Positions 37,078-45,342 of a stretch of DNA of 64,000 nt are shown piece after piece. The position numbers were made by a program, and so were the translations under genes. Every line of letters starts with the position of its first letter. Position 1 is the first letter of the stretch. Source of the DNA: Veillonella criceti (lineage in GTDB: Bacteria > Bacillota > Negativicutes > Veillonellales > Veillonellaceae); NCBI RefSeq assembly GCF_900460315.1, contig NZ_UHIO01000001.1, positions 124,001 to 188,000 of the forward strand. Direction: 5' to 3'. The notes beneath the pieces are model-generated. The model saw nothing but the letters and a program-made list of their open reading frames with translations, was not told the DNA's origin and did no database searches.

Positions 37078-38451
37078 ATGTTAGATGGTATTCATAAAAT
37101 ACATCTCATTGGCATTGCTGGTTCTGGTATGCGAGCAATAGCTAATATTTTAATTAGTCAAGGTTTTGACGTATCTGGCTCTGATATTCAAGAGTCAGCC
37201 GTGACGGAACGATTTAGAAAAATGGGAGCTACTATTCATATTGGCCATAATGCTGACTATGTAAATGGCGTTGATGCTGTTGTCCGTTCGACTGCAATCC
37301 ATGCAGACAATCCCGAATTGATGGCAGCTAAGGAACAGGGGATTCCAATCCTACATCGCTCTGATATTGTAAAGGCTGTGCTAGACATTACTAAAGGGAT
37401 TGCTGTTGCCGGTGCTCATGGTAAAACAACGACGACCTCCATGTTAGGCCAAATTTTTGTAGAGGCCGGTCTTGATCCTACGGTTATTATTGGCGGTGAA
37501 GTAGATTATCTTGGTGGTAGTAGCCAATGGGGGCGTGGTGAGTATAGCATTGCCGAAGCTGATGAGAGTGATGGTTCATTTTTAAAATTGAATCCTCATG
37601 CAATTGTCATCACGAACATAGAAAATGATCATATGGATCATTATGGCACAATGGAAAACTTATTAAATGCTTTTGCTGAATTTGTAGGTAAATTGCCGAC
37701 ACAGGGAACAGCTGTGGTTTGTGGTGATAATGCGAATATCCAAACAATCATGAACAAAGTGGACCGTCAATTTATTACGTATGGCTTGCAACCAGATAAT
37801 GAATATACAGTGCAAAATATTCATTATGAAAAAGGCATTTTAGTCTATGATGCATTTCATAATGGTGAAAAGATTGTAACAGTACGTTTAAAAGTCCCAG
37901 GTACTCATAATGCACTTAATTCCTTAGGGGCGTTGGTAATGGCTGTTGGTTGCGGTATTCCTGTTGAAACCGTGGTGGCAGGCTTAGCTAAATTCACAGG
38001 GGCTAAACGACGTTTTGAAACAAAAGGTCATTGTCATGATATTTGGGTAGTAGATGATTATGCACATCATCCAACGGAAATTGCAGCTACCTTAGGAGCG
38101 GCTAAAGCCCTCGAATCGCATCGTGTAGTTTGTATATTTCAACCGCATCGTTTTACACGTACCAATTTGTTGCTAAAAGAATTTGGTAGTGCTTTCAAAC
38201 AGGCTGATGTTCTTTTTATTACTGATATTTATAGTGCTGGTGAAGAGCCGATTGCTGGTATTGATGGGCAGTCTATTCCTAGGATGGTAGAAACTACTAC
38301 AGGGCAGACCGTTCATTATATTGCCAATGTAGATGATGTGCCAAGTGTGGTAAAAGAAGTATTACAGCCTAATGATTTAGTTATTACTATGGGGGCCGGT
38401 AATATTAGTCAATATGGTCCCAAATTATTAGCTGCATTAGAAGAGGAATAA
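37078..38451 (+). CDS. murC: UDP-MurNAc:L-alanine ligase
   Basis: MurC adds L-Ala to UDP-MurNAc, the first peptide step. The 457-residue protein begins with HLIGIAGSGMRAIA, has the ATP motif AGAHGKTTTTS, the segment EADESDGSFLKL, NIENDHMDHY, and VVDDYAHHPTEIAATL with FQPHRFTRT. AAGGAG precedes the ATG. In many Firmicute and proteobacterial clusters murB follows; here ddl follows after two bases. Confidence 0.97.
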   Translation: MLDGIHKIHLIGIAGSGMRAIANILISQGFDVSGSDIQESAVTERFRKMGATIHIGHNADYVNGVDAVVRSTAIHADNPELMAAKEQGIPILHRSDIVKAVLDITKGIAVAGAHGKTTTTSMLGQIFVEAGLDPTVIIGGEVDYLGGSSQWGRGEYSIAEADESDGSFLKLNPHAIVITNIENDHMDHYGTMENLLNAFAEFVGKLPTQGTAVVCGDNANIQTIMNKVDRQFITYGLQPDNEYTVQNIHYEKGILVYDAFHNGEKIVTVRLKVPGTHNALNSLGALVMAVGCGIPVETVVAGLAKFTGAKRRFETKGHCHDIWVVDDYAHHPTEIAATLGAAKALESHRVVCIFQPHRFTRTNLLLKEFGSAFKQADVLFITDIYSAGEEPIAGIDGQSIPRMVETTTGQTVHYIANVDDVPSVVKEVLQPNDLVITMGAGNISQYGPKLLAALEEE

Positions 38452-38453
38452 TC

Positions 38454-39386
38454 ATGAAGGATAAACAAATTATTGTATTAATGGGTGGTCCATCAAAAGA
38501 AGCAGACGTTTCACGGCGTACTGGTAAGGCTATTGCTGAAGCCCTATGCAGTATTGGTTATAAAGCAGTCACATTAGAACTGGTACCAGAGCAAGTGTTG
38601 CAAGATATTAAAGCCCATAAAGGGGATATTGTGTTTAATGCATTGCATGGTAAGTTTGGGGAAGATGGGGCCGTACAAGGGTTACTTGAAATGGCAGGGA
38701 TTCCTTATACGGGTTCTGGTATTATGGCACAAGCAGTGGGAATGAATAAAAAAATTAGTAAAGATGTATTTGTAGGCGCTCATATTCCGACTGCACGGGC
38801 AGTATCTTATAATAGTCAGGAAGATAGTGAAGCTACAATTGTAGAACATATTAAAGCTAATTTTACCTATCCAGTAGTATTGAAACCAGCGACCCAAGGT
38901 TCTAGTATTGGCGTTGTAATTGTACATGAAGAGGCCGAATTAGCTAAAGCTGTACAAGAAGCCTTGGTGTATGATCATATTTTAGTGGTTGAGCAATTTT
39001 TAGATGGTGGTGAATTTACAGTATCCGTATTAGATGGTAAAGCTTTACCAGTTATTGAAATTCGTCCTCATTCTGGTGAATATGATTATACGTCTAAGTA
39101 TACGACGGGGGCGACTGATTATTTAGTACCGGCCCCTATTGATGTAGCATTGACAGCTAAGATGCAAACTATCGGTGAAACTGTATATAAGGAACTTCAG
39201 TGTAGCGGTGTTATCCGTGTTGATATTATGACGAATCAAGCTGGGGAGCCATTTGTGTTGGAATATAATACCGTGCCAGGTATGACAGCTACGTCTTTAG
39301 TGCCTAAGGCAGCTAATGCAGTAGGAATGGATTTTCCTACCTTGTGTGAAAAGATTTTATTATCCGCTGGTTTAGGTAAGTTTTAA
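38454..39386 (+). CDS. ddl: D-alanine:D-alanine ligase
   Basis: Ddl joins two D-Ala to make the dipeptide used by MurF. The 310-residue ATP-grasp enzyme is the short DdlB-like form. Seen: VLMGGPSKEADVSRRTG at the N terminus, FNALHGKFGEDGAVQG, YPVVLKPATQGSSIGV, the omega-loop region GEYDYTSKYTTGATDYLVPA (Tyr before the loop suits D-Ala over D-lactate), and FVLEYNTVPGMT. Placed between murC and ftsQ. Confidence 0.97.
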   Translation: MKDKQIIVLMGGPSKEADVSRRTGKAIAEALCSIGYKAVTLELVPEQVLQDIKAHKGDIVFNALHGKFGEDGAVQGLLEMAGIPYTGSGIMAQAVGMNKKISKDVFVGAHIPTARAVSYNSQEDSEATIVEHIKANFTYPVVLKPATQGSSIGVVIVHEEAELAKAVQEALVYDHILVVEQFLDGGEFTVSVLDGKALPVIEIRPHSGEYDYTSKYTTGATDYLVPAPIDVALTAKMQTIGETVYKELQCSGVIRVDIMTNQAGEPFVLEYNTVPGMTATSLVPKAANAVGMDFPTLCEKILLSAGLGKF

Positions 39387-39403
39387 TTAATTGCGGAGAT
39401 AGT

Positions 39404-40369
39404 ATGATGAACGGAGATACTCGTCAATATTCATCTAGTTTTAACCAATCATCTCGTCGAGAAGGGCGCGATTCATATTGGGCGACAGATACAGAAAGAC
39501 CAGACGTAGTAAAACCCAATCCGCAGACACGCTTTGTACCGCCTCAGTCGGCTGAGTCATCACGACAATTATATGATTTTGATCAACCGCATGAGACTCA
39601 ATTTGCTGAGTATGGGAACTCTGCTGGTGGAGATAATTCACAACGACCGCCAGAGCCACCGCGACATCCTCATGCATGGCGTCGTCGCGTTGTATGGTGT
39701 GGTGGTATTTTACTACTTCTTTGGGCTTTATTATTTATGTTGCCAATTCCTTTTGGAACGATTCAAGTAACTGGCAGTGATAAGGTAACTGTTTCTGATG
39801 TAATGGCAGCCGGCAATATTCGTTATCCTATTAATTTGTTACAAATTAATACCAGTCAGTTGGAAGAACGATTACAACATGATTTGCGCGTAGAGACAGC
39901 TAAAACGACCTATGTTTTACCGTTGACTTTGCAAGTTACTATTACTGAACGGCAACCAGCCGCTGTAGTAGCTACACAGTTTGGTTTTGCTACGCTAGAT
40001 GCATCAGGGCGTGTTATTAATATGGGCTCTGCCATTGAAGATACAGCGGCACCGATTATTTCAGGTATTAAATTGGGCAATGTATTGCTAGGTGATTTAA
40101 TTGAAGTGCCGGTTATAAAAGGAGCCCTTACTTATTTGAGTTCTTTAAGTGCAGAAGGTAGAAGTAGTATAGCGGAGATTAATGTAGGGGATACACAACA
40201 ATTAATCGCTTATACAGTAGATGGTTTGCCACTACATTTAGGCGATATAACTGAATTAGATAAAAAGGGGCCTTTGTCAGAAAATATGCTGCGCGATGTA
40301 AAGGCTCGTGGAGTGGCAGCACAATATTTAGATGTCAATGTAAAGGCGCCATTTATTAAGACGCCTTAA
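39404..40369 (+). CDS. ftsQ: Cell division protein FtsQ/DivIB
   Basis: FtsQ is a bitopic divisome assembly protein. The 321-residue protein has an unusually long, Ser/Gln/Pro/Arg-rich and probably disordered cytoplasmic part (about 92 residues), one membrane helix (residues 97-115) and a POTRA domain starting FGTIQVTGSDKVTVSDV. A beta domain with VLPLTLQVTITERQPAAVV follows. The cytoplasmic part is much longer than in E. coli FtsQ. ATG 39404 has GGAGA upstream; ATG 39407 is equally possible. Confidence 0.92.
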   Translation: MMNGDTRQYSSSFNQSSRREGRDSYWATDTERPDVVKPNPQTRFVPPQSAESSRQLYDFDQPHETQFAEYGNSAGGDNSQRPPEPPRHPHAWRRRVVWCGGILLLLWALLFMLPIPFGTIQVTGSDKVTVSDVMAAGNIRYPINLLQINTSQLEERLQHDLRVETAKTTYVLPLTLQVTITERQPAAVVATQFGFATLDASGRVINMGSAIEDTAAPIISGIKLGNVLLGDLIEVPVIKGALTYLSSLSAEGRSSIAEINVGDTQQLIAYTVDGLPLHLGDITELDKKGPLSENMLRDVKARGVAAQYLDVNVKAPFIKTP

Positions 40370-40391
40370 TATGAAAAATGGAAGAGGAAGC

Positions 40392-41084
40392 ATGTTAAAG
40401 CAAGGTCGTTGGGCGATAGCCGCTGTAAGCATGTTATTAGGCGTCATGTTAGTTGGTCAATATAAAATGACGCAAAGTATTGCAGAAAGCAATATTCATT
40501 TACAGCGCACTGGAGATTTAGCACGTGAACTGACGGCAGCCGAAAAAGAACGGGATGAGCTCCGTCAGCAATTAGAAGCAATACAAAAAAATGATGCTAC
40601 GGCAAGTACCGTTAGTGACATCAATTTATTAAAGCAACGGGCAGGTCTGACTGATGTTACTGGACCTGGCGTAGTGATTACTATTAATGATAGTAAAATT
40701 CCCGTAAAAGACAATGAAAATCCTAACCTCTATTTAATCCATGATGAAGATTTATTACGGGTTCTTAACGAATTGCGGGCTGGTGGTGCTGAAGCAATTT
40801 CAGTGAATGATCAACGTTTAGTAGGAACATCTGAAATTCGTTGTGCAGGACCAACGGTTATGGTCAATGGTAAAGTGTTTGCACCACCTTTTGTAATCAA
40901 AGCAATTGGTGATCCTAAAACGTTGTCAGCTGCATTAACTATGCGTGGTGGTGTTGTAGAATCTTTGAAATATTGGGGGATTGAATTAAAAATTCAAAAA
41001 GAAGATAATATTGTGGTACCTGCATTTACTGGTACTTTTAAGGAAGAACATGTAAAGGCCATTAAGCAAGGAGGCGATAATTAA
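40392..41084 (+). CDS. DUF881 family membrane protein (YlxW-like)
   Basis: A 230-residue protein with one N-terminal membrane helix, a coiled coil (ELTAAEKERDELRQQLEA) and a C-terminal domain containing VTGPGVVITINDSK, LRAGGAEAISVNDQR and IRCAGPTVMVNGK, the DUF881 signature. Genes of this family sit between ftsQ and ftsZ in many Firmicutes and Actinobacteria; function is unknown. The ATG at 40392 follows GAGG at proper distance and is preferred to that at 40371, which lies one base after the ftsQ stop. Confidence 0.88.
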   Translation: MLKQGRWAIAAVSMLLGVMLVGQYKMTQSIAESNIHLQRTGDLARELTAAEKERDELRQQLEAIQKNDATASTVSDINLLKQRAGLTDVTGPGVVITINDSKIPVKDNENPNLYLIHDEDLLRVLNELRAGGAEAISVNDQRLVGTSEIRCAGPTVMVNGKVFAPPFVIKAIGDPKTLSAALTMRGGVVESLKYWGIELKIQKEDNIVVPAFTGTFKEEHVKAIKQGGDN

Positions 41085-41086
41085 TC

Positions 41087-41431
41087 ATGATGTATTTATT
41101 TATCGTCGGCGGTTTAATTTTGGGAATTCTCATTGGTGTACTTTCGCCATTAGAAATTCCGCCTATATATGCGAAATATACGTCAGTAGCTTTGTTGGCT
41201 GCGTTAGATAGTGTCTTTGGTGGTACACGAGCTGCGTTAGAACGTATTTTTAATTTATCTATATTTTTAACAGGTTTCTTTTCAAATTCTTTATTAGCGG
41301 CTTTGTTAGTATTTTTAGGCAATTTTGTTGGTATCGACCTCTATTATGTAGCCTTAATCAGTTTTGGTTTACGTCTATTCCAAAACACCGCTGCTATACG
41401 CCGATTACTTTTGTCAAGACGTACAAAATAA
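41087..41431 (+). CDS. sbp: Small basic protein Sbp (DUF1290)
   Basis: A 114-residue membrane protein with about four hydrophobic segments and a basic tail ending RRLLLSRRTK. The segment PIYAKYTSVALLAALDSVFGG-type text and FFSNSLLAALLVFLG identify DUF1290, encoded before ftsZ or ftsA in Firmicutes; function unknown. AAGGAGG is 12 bases upstream of the ATG. It starts two bases after the DUF881 stop. ftsA would be expected next but is missing. Confidence 0.9.
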   Translation: MMYLFIVGGLILGILIGVLSPLEIPPIYAKYTSVALLAALDSVFGGTRAALERIFNLSIFLTGFFSNSLLAALLVFLGNFVGIDLYYVALISFGLRLFQNTAAIRRLLLSRRTK

Positions 41432-41495
41432 GGTATACTTTTATTTAAAGAGTGGAAAAAATAAAAAAAATAGTGTAAAATGAAATGAAACTAGT

Positions 41496-41516
41496 TATAA
41501 TAATATTGAATATAAT
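41496..41516 (+). promoter_or_regulatory. Possible ftsZ promoter elements
   Basis: Two perfect TATAAT hexamers (41496-41501 and 41511-41516) in the AT-rich 143-base gap before ftsZ. Neither has a convincing -35. Confidence 0.3.
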
Positions 41517-41574
41517 CACTTAGTTTGAAATAAAGGGCATATAAATCTTACGGGCAACAGGAGGAGGAACGTAA

Positions 41575-42579
41575 ATGTCGGAATTCGCAAGTATTAAAGT
41601 TATTGGTGTTGGCGGCGGCGGAAGCAATGCCGTAAATCGCATGATTGACAGTGGCCTTCAAGGTGTAGAATTCTTGGTAGCCAATACAGAAACACAAGCA
41701 TTAGATAATTCAAAAGCAACAACAAAAATCCAATTAGGTGAAAAATTGACTAAAGGTCTTGGTGCAGGGGCTAATCCACAGGTTGGGGAAGAAGCTGCTC
41801 AAGAAAGTCGTGAAGAAATTGCAAAAGCCCTTCAAGGTTCCGACATGGTATTTGTTACTGCTGGTATGGGTGGTGGCACTGGTACTGGTGCAGCTCCAAT
41901 CGTGGCAGAATGCGCTCGTGAAATGGGTGCCTTAACAGTAGGTGTTGTAACAAAACCATTCACATTTGAAGGTAAACGTCGTAAAAATCAAGCAGATAAA
42001 GGCATTGAAATGTTGACTAGCAAAGTAGATACCATTATCGTGATTCCAAACGATAAATTATTGCAAGTGGTGGACAAAAAAACGCCATTGAACGAAGCGT
42101 TCCGTACAGCTGATGATGTACTTCGTCAAGGTATTAAAGGTATTTCTGATTTGATTACCGTTCCAGGTCTTATCAACCTTGACTTTGCTGACGTAAAAAC
42201 AATTATGACGAATCAAGGAGAAGCCTTGATGGGCATCGGTATTGGCGAAGGTGAAAACCGTGCTGTAGATGCTGCTAAAATGGCAATTAATAGCCCATTA
42301 TTGGAAACATCCATTGAAGGGGCTAAAGGCATTCTCTTGAATATTACTGGTAGCAATGATTTAAGCTTATTCGAAATTAATGAAGCAGCTGAAATCATTT
42401 CCGAAGCAGCGGATCCAGAAGCAAATATTATTTTTGGTTCCGTTATAGATGAAAACCTTGGAGATAGAGTACAAATTACTGTTGTAGCTACTGGCTTCGG
42501 GGCACAGCCTAAAACAGGGGTAACAAAATCTCCATTTGGAACAGTAGGTCCTGAAATTCCTACGTTTATGAAACGCTAA
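41575..42579 (+). CDS. ftsZ: Cell division GTPase FtsZ with very short C-terminal linker
   Basis: FtsZ polymerises into the ring that guides septation. Seen: [15 protein letters not shown], the tubulin signature [14 protein letters not shown], the synergy-loop region with FADVKTIM. The protein has only 334 residues against about 380 in B. subtilis. The folded core ends near residue 308 (VVATGF), then comes a linker of about 18 residues and the conserved tail EIPTFMKR, which normally binds FtsA and other membrane tethers. The truncation is therefore in the linker, not the tail. AGGAGGAGG precedes the ATG. ftsA is not adjacent. Confidence 0.97.
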   Translation: MSEFASIKVIGVGGGGSNAVNRMIDSGLQGVEFLVANTETQALDNSKATTKIQLGEKLTKGLGAGANPQVGEEAAQESREEIAKALQGSDMVFVTAGMGGGTGTGAAPIVAECAREMGALTVGVVTKPFTFEGKRRKNQADKGIEMLTSKVDTIIVIPNDKLLQVVDKKTPLNEAFRTADDVLRQGIKGISDLITVPGLINLDFADVKTIMTNQGEALMGIGIGEGENRAVDAAKMAINSPLLETSIEGAKGILLNITGSNDLSLFEINEAAEIISEAADPEANIIFGSVIDENLGDRVQITVVATGFGAQPKTGVTKSPFGTVGPEIPTFMKR

Positions 42580-42620
42580 TTTAAATAATTAGTTTGTATT
42601 GAAATAGAGGAGGTACCTTT

Positions 42621-43199
42621 ATGAACAAAAAATTACTCGTAGCGACTTTAGCTACTACCATGTTGACTGGCGCTGCATTTGCAGCATCTGTACCTGTGAC
42701 TGACATTAACGAAGGTCAAAGCAAAATTGGTGTTGAATATAGCTTCAATCAAAGCGTAACTGATGAAAGTGGTCACGCAGATGGTTTTGGTGCTAATTTA
42801 CAAACCGCATTAAGTGACAAATTGGCGTTACAATATGGATATAGCAAAGTAAACCTTGATGATCAAAGTGATTTAAAAGATCATCAATTAGCAGCGGTTT
42901 ATGAAATTCATCCAAATGTAAACGTCTACGGTGCTGGTACTTACATCAAAGCTGACGGTGATCATGAAACTGGCATGCAGGCAGGTGTAATTGGTCATGT
43001 GCCATTAACTGATAAAATTAATGGTTATGCTAAAGTAGGTTTTGGTAATGATATTAAAAATACATACCAAATCGGTGCTGCCTATACATTGAATGAAGAT
43101 TTAGATCTTAATGTATATTATCAATATGATAAATACAGTGTAGATGGAGATCGTGGTACTGTAAAAGGTTTACATGCTGGCGTAGGTTACAATTTCTAA
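42621..43199 (+). CDS. Outer-membrane beta-barrel protein
   Basis: A 192-residue secreted protein: signal peptide MNKKLLVATLATTMLTGAAFA, then alternating amphipathic strands separated by Asp/Gly-rich turns, and a C-terminal GVGYNF whose last Phe is the usual recognition mark for outer-membrane barrel insertion. About eight strands can be traced, like small OmpX/OmpW-type or porin-like proteins. Ligand unknown. AGGAGG precedes the ATG. It follows ftsZ by 41 bases and ends with a clear terminator. Its presence supports a diderm envelope. Confidence 0.85.
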   Translation: MNKKLLVATLATTMLTGAAFAASVPVTDINEGQSKIGVEYSFNQSVTDESGHADGFGANLQTALSDKLALQYGYSKVNLDDQSDLKDHQLAAVYEIHPNVNVYGAGTYIKADGDHETGMQAGVIGHVPLTDKINGYAKVGFGNDIKNTYQIGAAYTLNEDLDLNVYYQYDKYSVDGDRGTVKGLHAGVGYNF

Positions 43200-43254
43200 T
43201 TGTATAATAGGTCGATAGTTATTAGTAATTTGTAATGACTAACGAATAAAAACT

Positions 43255-43295
43255 AATCCATGATAGTGGTATTTCCTACTATCATGGATTTTTTA
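43255..43295 (+). terminator. Terminator after the outer-membrane protein gene
   Basis: AATCCATGATAGT (43255-43267) pairs perfectly with ACTATCATGGATT (43278-43290), followed by six T in all. Confidence 0.92.
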
Positions 43296-43300
43296 TATTG

Positions 43301-43357
43301 AAAGAATATAAGTGTATAGGGTATAAAATAGACTCCATAGTGTATACAATATTCTTT
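43301..43357. repeat. Inverted repeat enclosing a direct repeat, upstream of the aminotransferase gene
   Basis: AAAGAATAT (43301-43309) and ATATTCTTT (43349-43357) form a nine-base inverted repeat around two copies of AGTGTATA (43311-43318, 43339-43346). It could be an operator or an RNA structure; the 3' arm is followed by TTCA, so it is a poor terminator. The rest of the gap to 43468 shows only AT-rich sequence. Confidence 0.4.
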
Positions 43358-43468
43358 TCAAAAATAGAGCACTTTTGGCCGTTTTTCTTGTATTTACTCT
43401 TGTAAGGTACACTTATTTTAGTTATTATTAAGTAAGGAATTATTAACTAAGATGGGATGGTGTTATGA

Positions 43469-44719
43469 ATGACTATGAGTATGGCTGCCACACATGCACG
43501 TGGTAAAAAAGCAAAAGATAATATTTTTGTCATGAATGCGAGAGCACAAGAGGATGCAAGAAAAAATGGTAAAGAAAATGTGTTAAATGGTACCTTGGGC
43601 TCTATTATGGATGAAGAAGGGAATATTGTGTTCTTAAAAGCAGTAGAACATGAATATTTACATTTGCCACGGAATGAATATACCGCATATGCACCGATTG
43701 CAGGGTTGCCTGAGTTTTTAGAAGCTGCACAAAAAGAGTGTTTCGGTGAATCTCGACCAGATGCTTTTATTTCTGCAGTAGCAACAGCTGGTGGTACAGG
43801 GGGTATCCATCATTTGGTTCATAATTATACGAACCCAGAAGATACGGTATTGACTGCCGATTGGTACTGGGGGGCGTATGAACAAATTTGTGGCGATAAT
43901 CACCGTCATTTAGAAACCTATCCATTATTTGATGAAAAATTGCATTTTAATTTTGATGCGTTTAAAGCAAAAGCTTTAGAAGTTGCTGAAAAACAAGAAA
44001 ATGTAGTATTGATTTTTAATACGCCAGGTAATAATCCAACAGGTTTTAGCTTGACTGATGAAGATTGGGATAAAGTAATTGCTTTTGCTAAAGAATTAGT
44101 TAACAATGGTAAAAATAAAGTGGTTATTGCTTGTGACGTAGCCTATATTGACTACTCTGGAGAAAAACAGACTGTACGTCGCTTCTTTAAAAAGTTTGGT
44201 CAATTACCTAAAGAAATTTTAGTCGTTGCTTGCTATAGTTTGTCTAAAGGATTTACTATGTATGGGCAACGTGTAGGGGCTATGATTGGTATTACTTCTG
44301 ATGAATCAGTTAATAATGAATTTACAGAAATTAATGCATTAACTTCTCGTGCTACATGGTCTAATATTTGTCGACCTGCTATGCGCACGATGGCGAATAT
44401 TGTAAATGATCCGGCTAAATTAGCGGCGCATGAAAAAGAGCGGTCTGAATATTGTGAATTAGTACAAGAACGGGCTCATATCTTCACTGAGGAAGCGAAA
44501 GAAGTAGGTGTCCCTTGTTTGCCATATTGTGGTGGGTTCTTCTTGACAATCCCAACGGAACATAGTAAGGAAATTGTAGAAGAATTGACGAAAGAGCATG
44601 TATATGTTATTGCTTTAAAACATGGTATTCGCATTGCAGCTTGTAGTATTCCTAAACGTCAAATGCATGGGTTAGCTAAGATTGTGTATGAAGTGATGCA
44701 TCGTTTAGGTCATTTATAA
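43469..44719 (+). CDS. Class I/II pyridoxal-phosphate aminotransferase
   Basis: A 416-residue fold-type I aminotransferase, probably acting on aspartate or aromatic amino acids. Seen: NEYTAYAPIAGLPEF near residue 72, TAGGTGGIHH, ADWYWGAYEQI, FNTPGNNPTG with the substrate-site Asn, ACDVAYIDYSG with the cofactor-binding Asp and Tyr, and YSLSKGFTMYGQRVG carrying the Schiff-base Lys. The start is in a run of in-frame ATGs (43469, 43475, 43481); no strong ribosome binding site decides between them. Substrate is inference. Confidence 0.88.
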   Translation: MTMSMAATHARGKKAKDNIFVMNARAQEDARKNGKENVLNGTLGSIMDEEGNIVFLKAVEHEYLHLPRNEYTAYAPIAGLPEFLEAAQKECFGESRPDAFISAVATAGGTGGIHHLVHNYTNPEDTVLTADWYWGAYEQICGDNHRHLETYPLFDEKLHFNFDAFKAKALEVAEKQENVVLIFNTPGNNPTGFSLTDEDWDKVIAFAKELVNNGKNKVVIACDVAYIDYSGEKQTVRRFFKKFGQLPKEILVVACYSLSKGFTMYGQRVGAMIGITSDESVNNEFTEINALTSRATWSNICRPAMRTMANIVNDPAKLAAHEKERSEYCELVQERAHIFTEEAKEVGVPCLPYCGGFFLTIPTEHSKEIVEELTKEHVYVIALKHGIRIAACSIPKRQMHGLAKIVYEVMHRLGHL

Positions 44720-44805
44720 TATAATTAAAGAGAGTCAGCTAGAGAGGCTCTTTGCTAAGACGATTGGTGTTAGCCTTACTATCTAATGATTCATGGGGGA
44801 TAGAA

Positions 44806-44887
44806 AAATCCGGTAAACTGACGGTGAGCTACAGGACCCAAAGTTGTACGAACTTCTGGGAATAGCGTAAGTTAGTTTACCGGATTT
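44806..44887. terminator. Long nested hairpin, bidirectional terminator-like element
   Basis: The outer stem of 17 pairs (44806-44822 with 44871-44887, one G-U) encloses GCTA/TAGC (44828-44831, 44863-44866) and a nine-pair hairpin CCCAAAGTT/AACTTCTGGG (44837-44845, 44851-44860) with loop GTACG. It is followed by GTTTTC on the plus strand; on the minus strand the stem runs into TTTTT. It lies between converging genes, so termination on both strands is plausible, but it is far larger than needed. Confidence 0.7.
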
Positions 44888-44950
44888 GTTTTCTTATGGT
44901 GTTTGTTAGTATGTTCCATAACATACGATATTAGTGCGTTTAATTGTATA

Positions 44951-45184
44951 TCAGTGTGCTTGTTTTTTAGCTTTTGCTAATTCTTTGGCCGGGGTAATAG
45001 TACCTGTTTCTTCATCTACGAATTGAACACGGTCTAATTGTGATTGTACTTGACCACGAATAAAATCGAGGTAAATTCGATATAATTCTTTCTTTTCTAC
45101 TAATTCAGCCTCTGTTAAAGTTTGTCCTGACTTCTTTTTATGCGCTAATTCATTAATACGTGCTAACACATCATTAATTTTCAT
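44951..45184 (-). CDS. DUF896 family small protein (YnzC-like)
   Basis: A 77-residue cytoplasmic helical-hairpin protein. Seen: INDVLARINELAHKKKSGQ, LTEAELVEKKELYRIYLDF and FIRGQVQSQLDRV, the hallmark of DUF896 (B. subtilis YnzC). In B. subtilis the related genes are linked to the SOS response, but the role is unclear. GGGAGG precedes the ATG on the minus strand. Divergent from nth. Confidence 0.9.
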   Translation of the reverse strand: MKINDVLARINELAHKKKSGQTLTEAELVEKKELYRIYLDFIRGQVQSQLDRVQFVDEETGTITPAKELAKAKKQAH

Positions 45185-45211
45185 AAGTTCCTCCCAAGTA
45201 GTATATATAGT

Positions 45212-45220
45212 TATTATATC
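45212..45220 (-). promoter_or_regulatory. Extended -10 promoter for the DUF896 gene
   Basis: TGATATAAT on the minus strand, 28 bases before the start codon. No good -35 is seen. Confidence 0.5.
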
Positions 45221-45251
45221 ATATTGGTCAAAAAGGCTCTATGGTGTAAGT

Positions 45252-45281
45252 TTGATGTTTTTCTAAAGTTAGTGATATAAT
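45252..45281 (+). promoter_or_regulatory. Putative promoter for nth
   Basis: TTGATG (45252-45257), 18-base spacer, TATAAT (45276-45281) with TGA before it. Confidence 0.6.
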
Positions 45282-45342
45282 TGTAAGCAGTGTGATATAT
45301 GTTAGAGTAGGTATTCAATAATTGCATTAGGAGTACTTGGTA

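Noticed and set aside
44730-44756. AAAGAG/CTCTTT hairpin directly after the aminotransferase gene
   Set aside because: The stem is only six pairs with a long loop and no T tract; the 44806-44887 structure is a better terminator.
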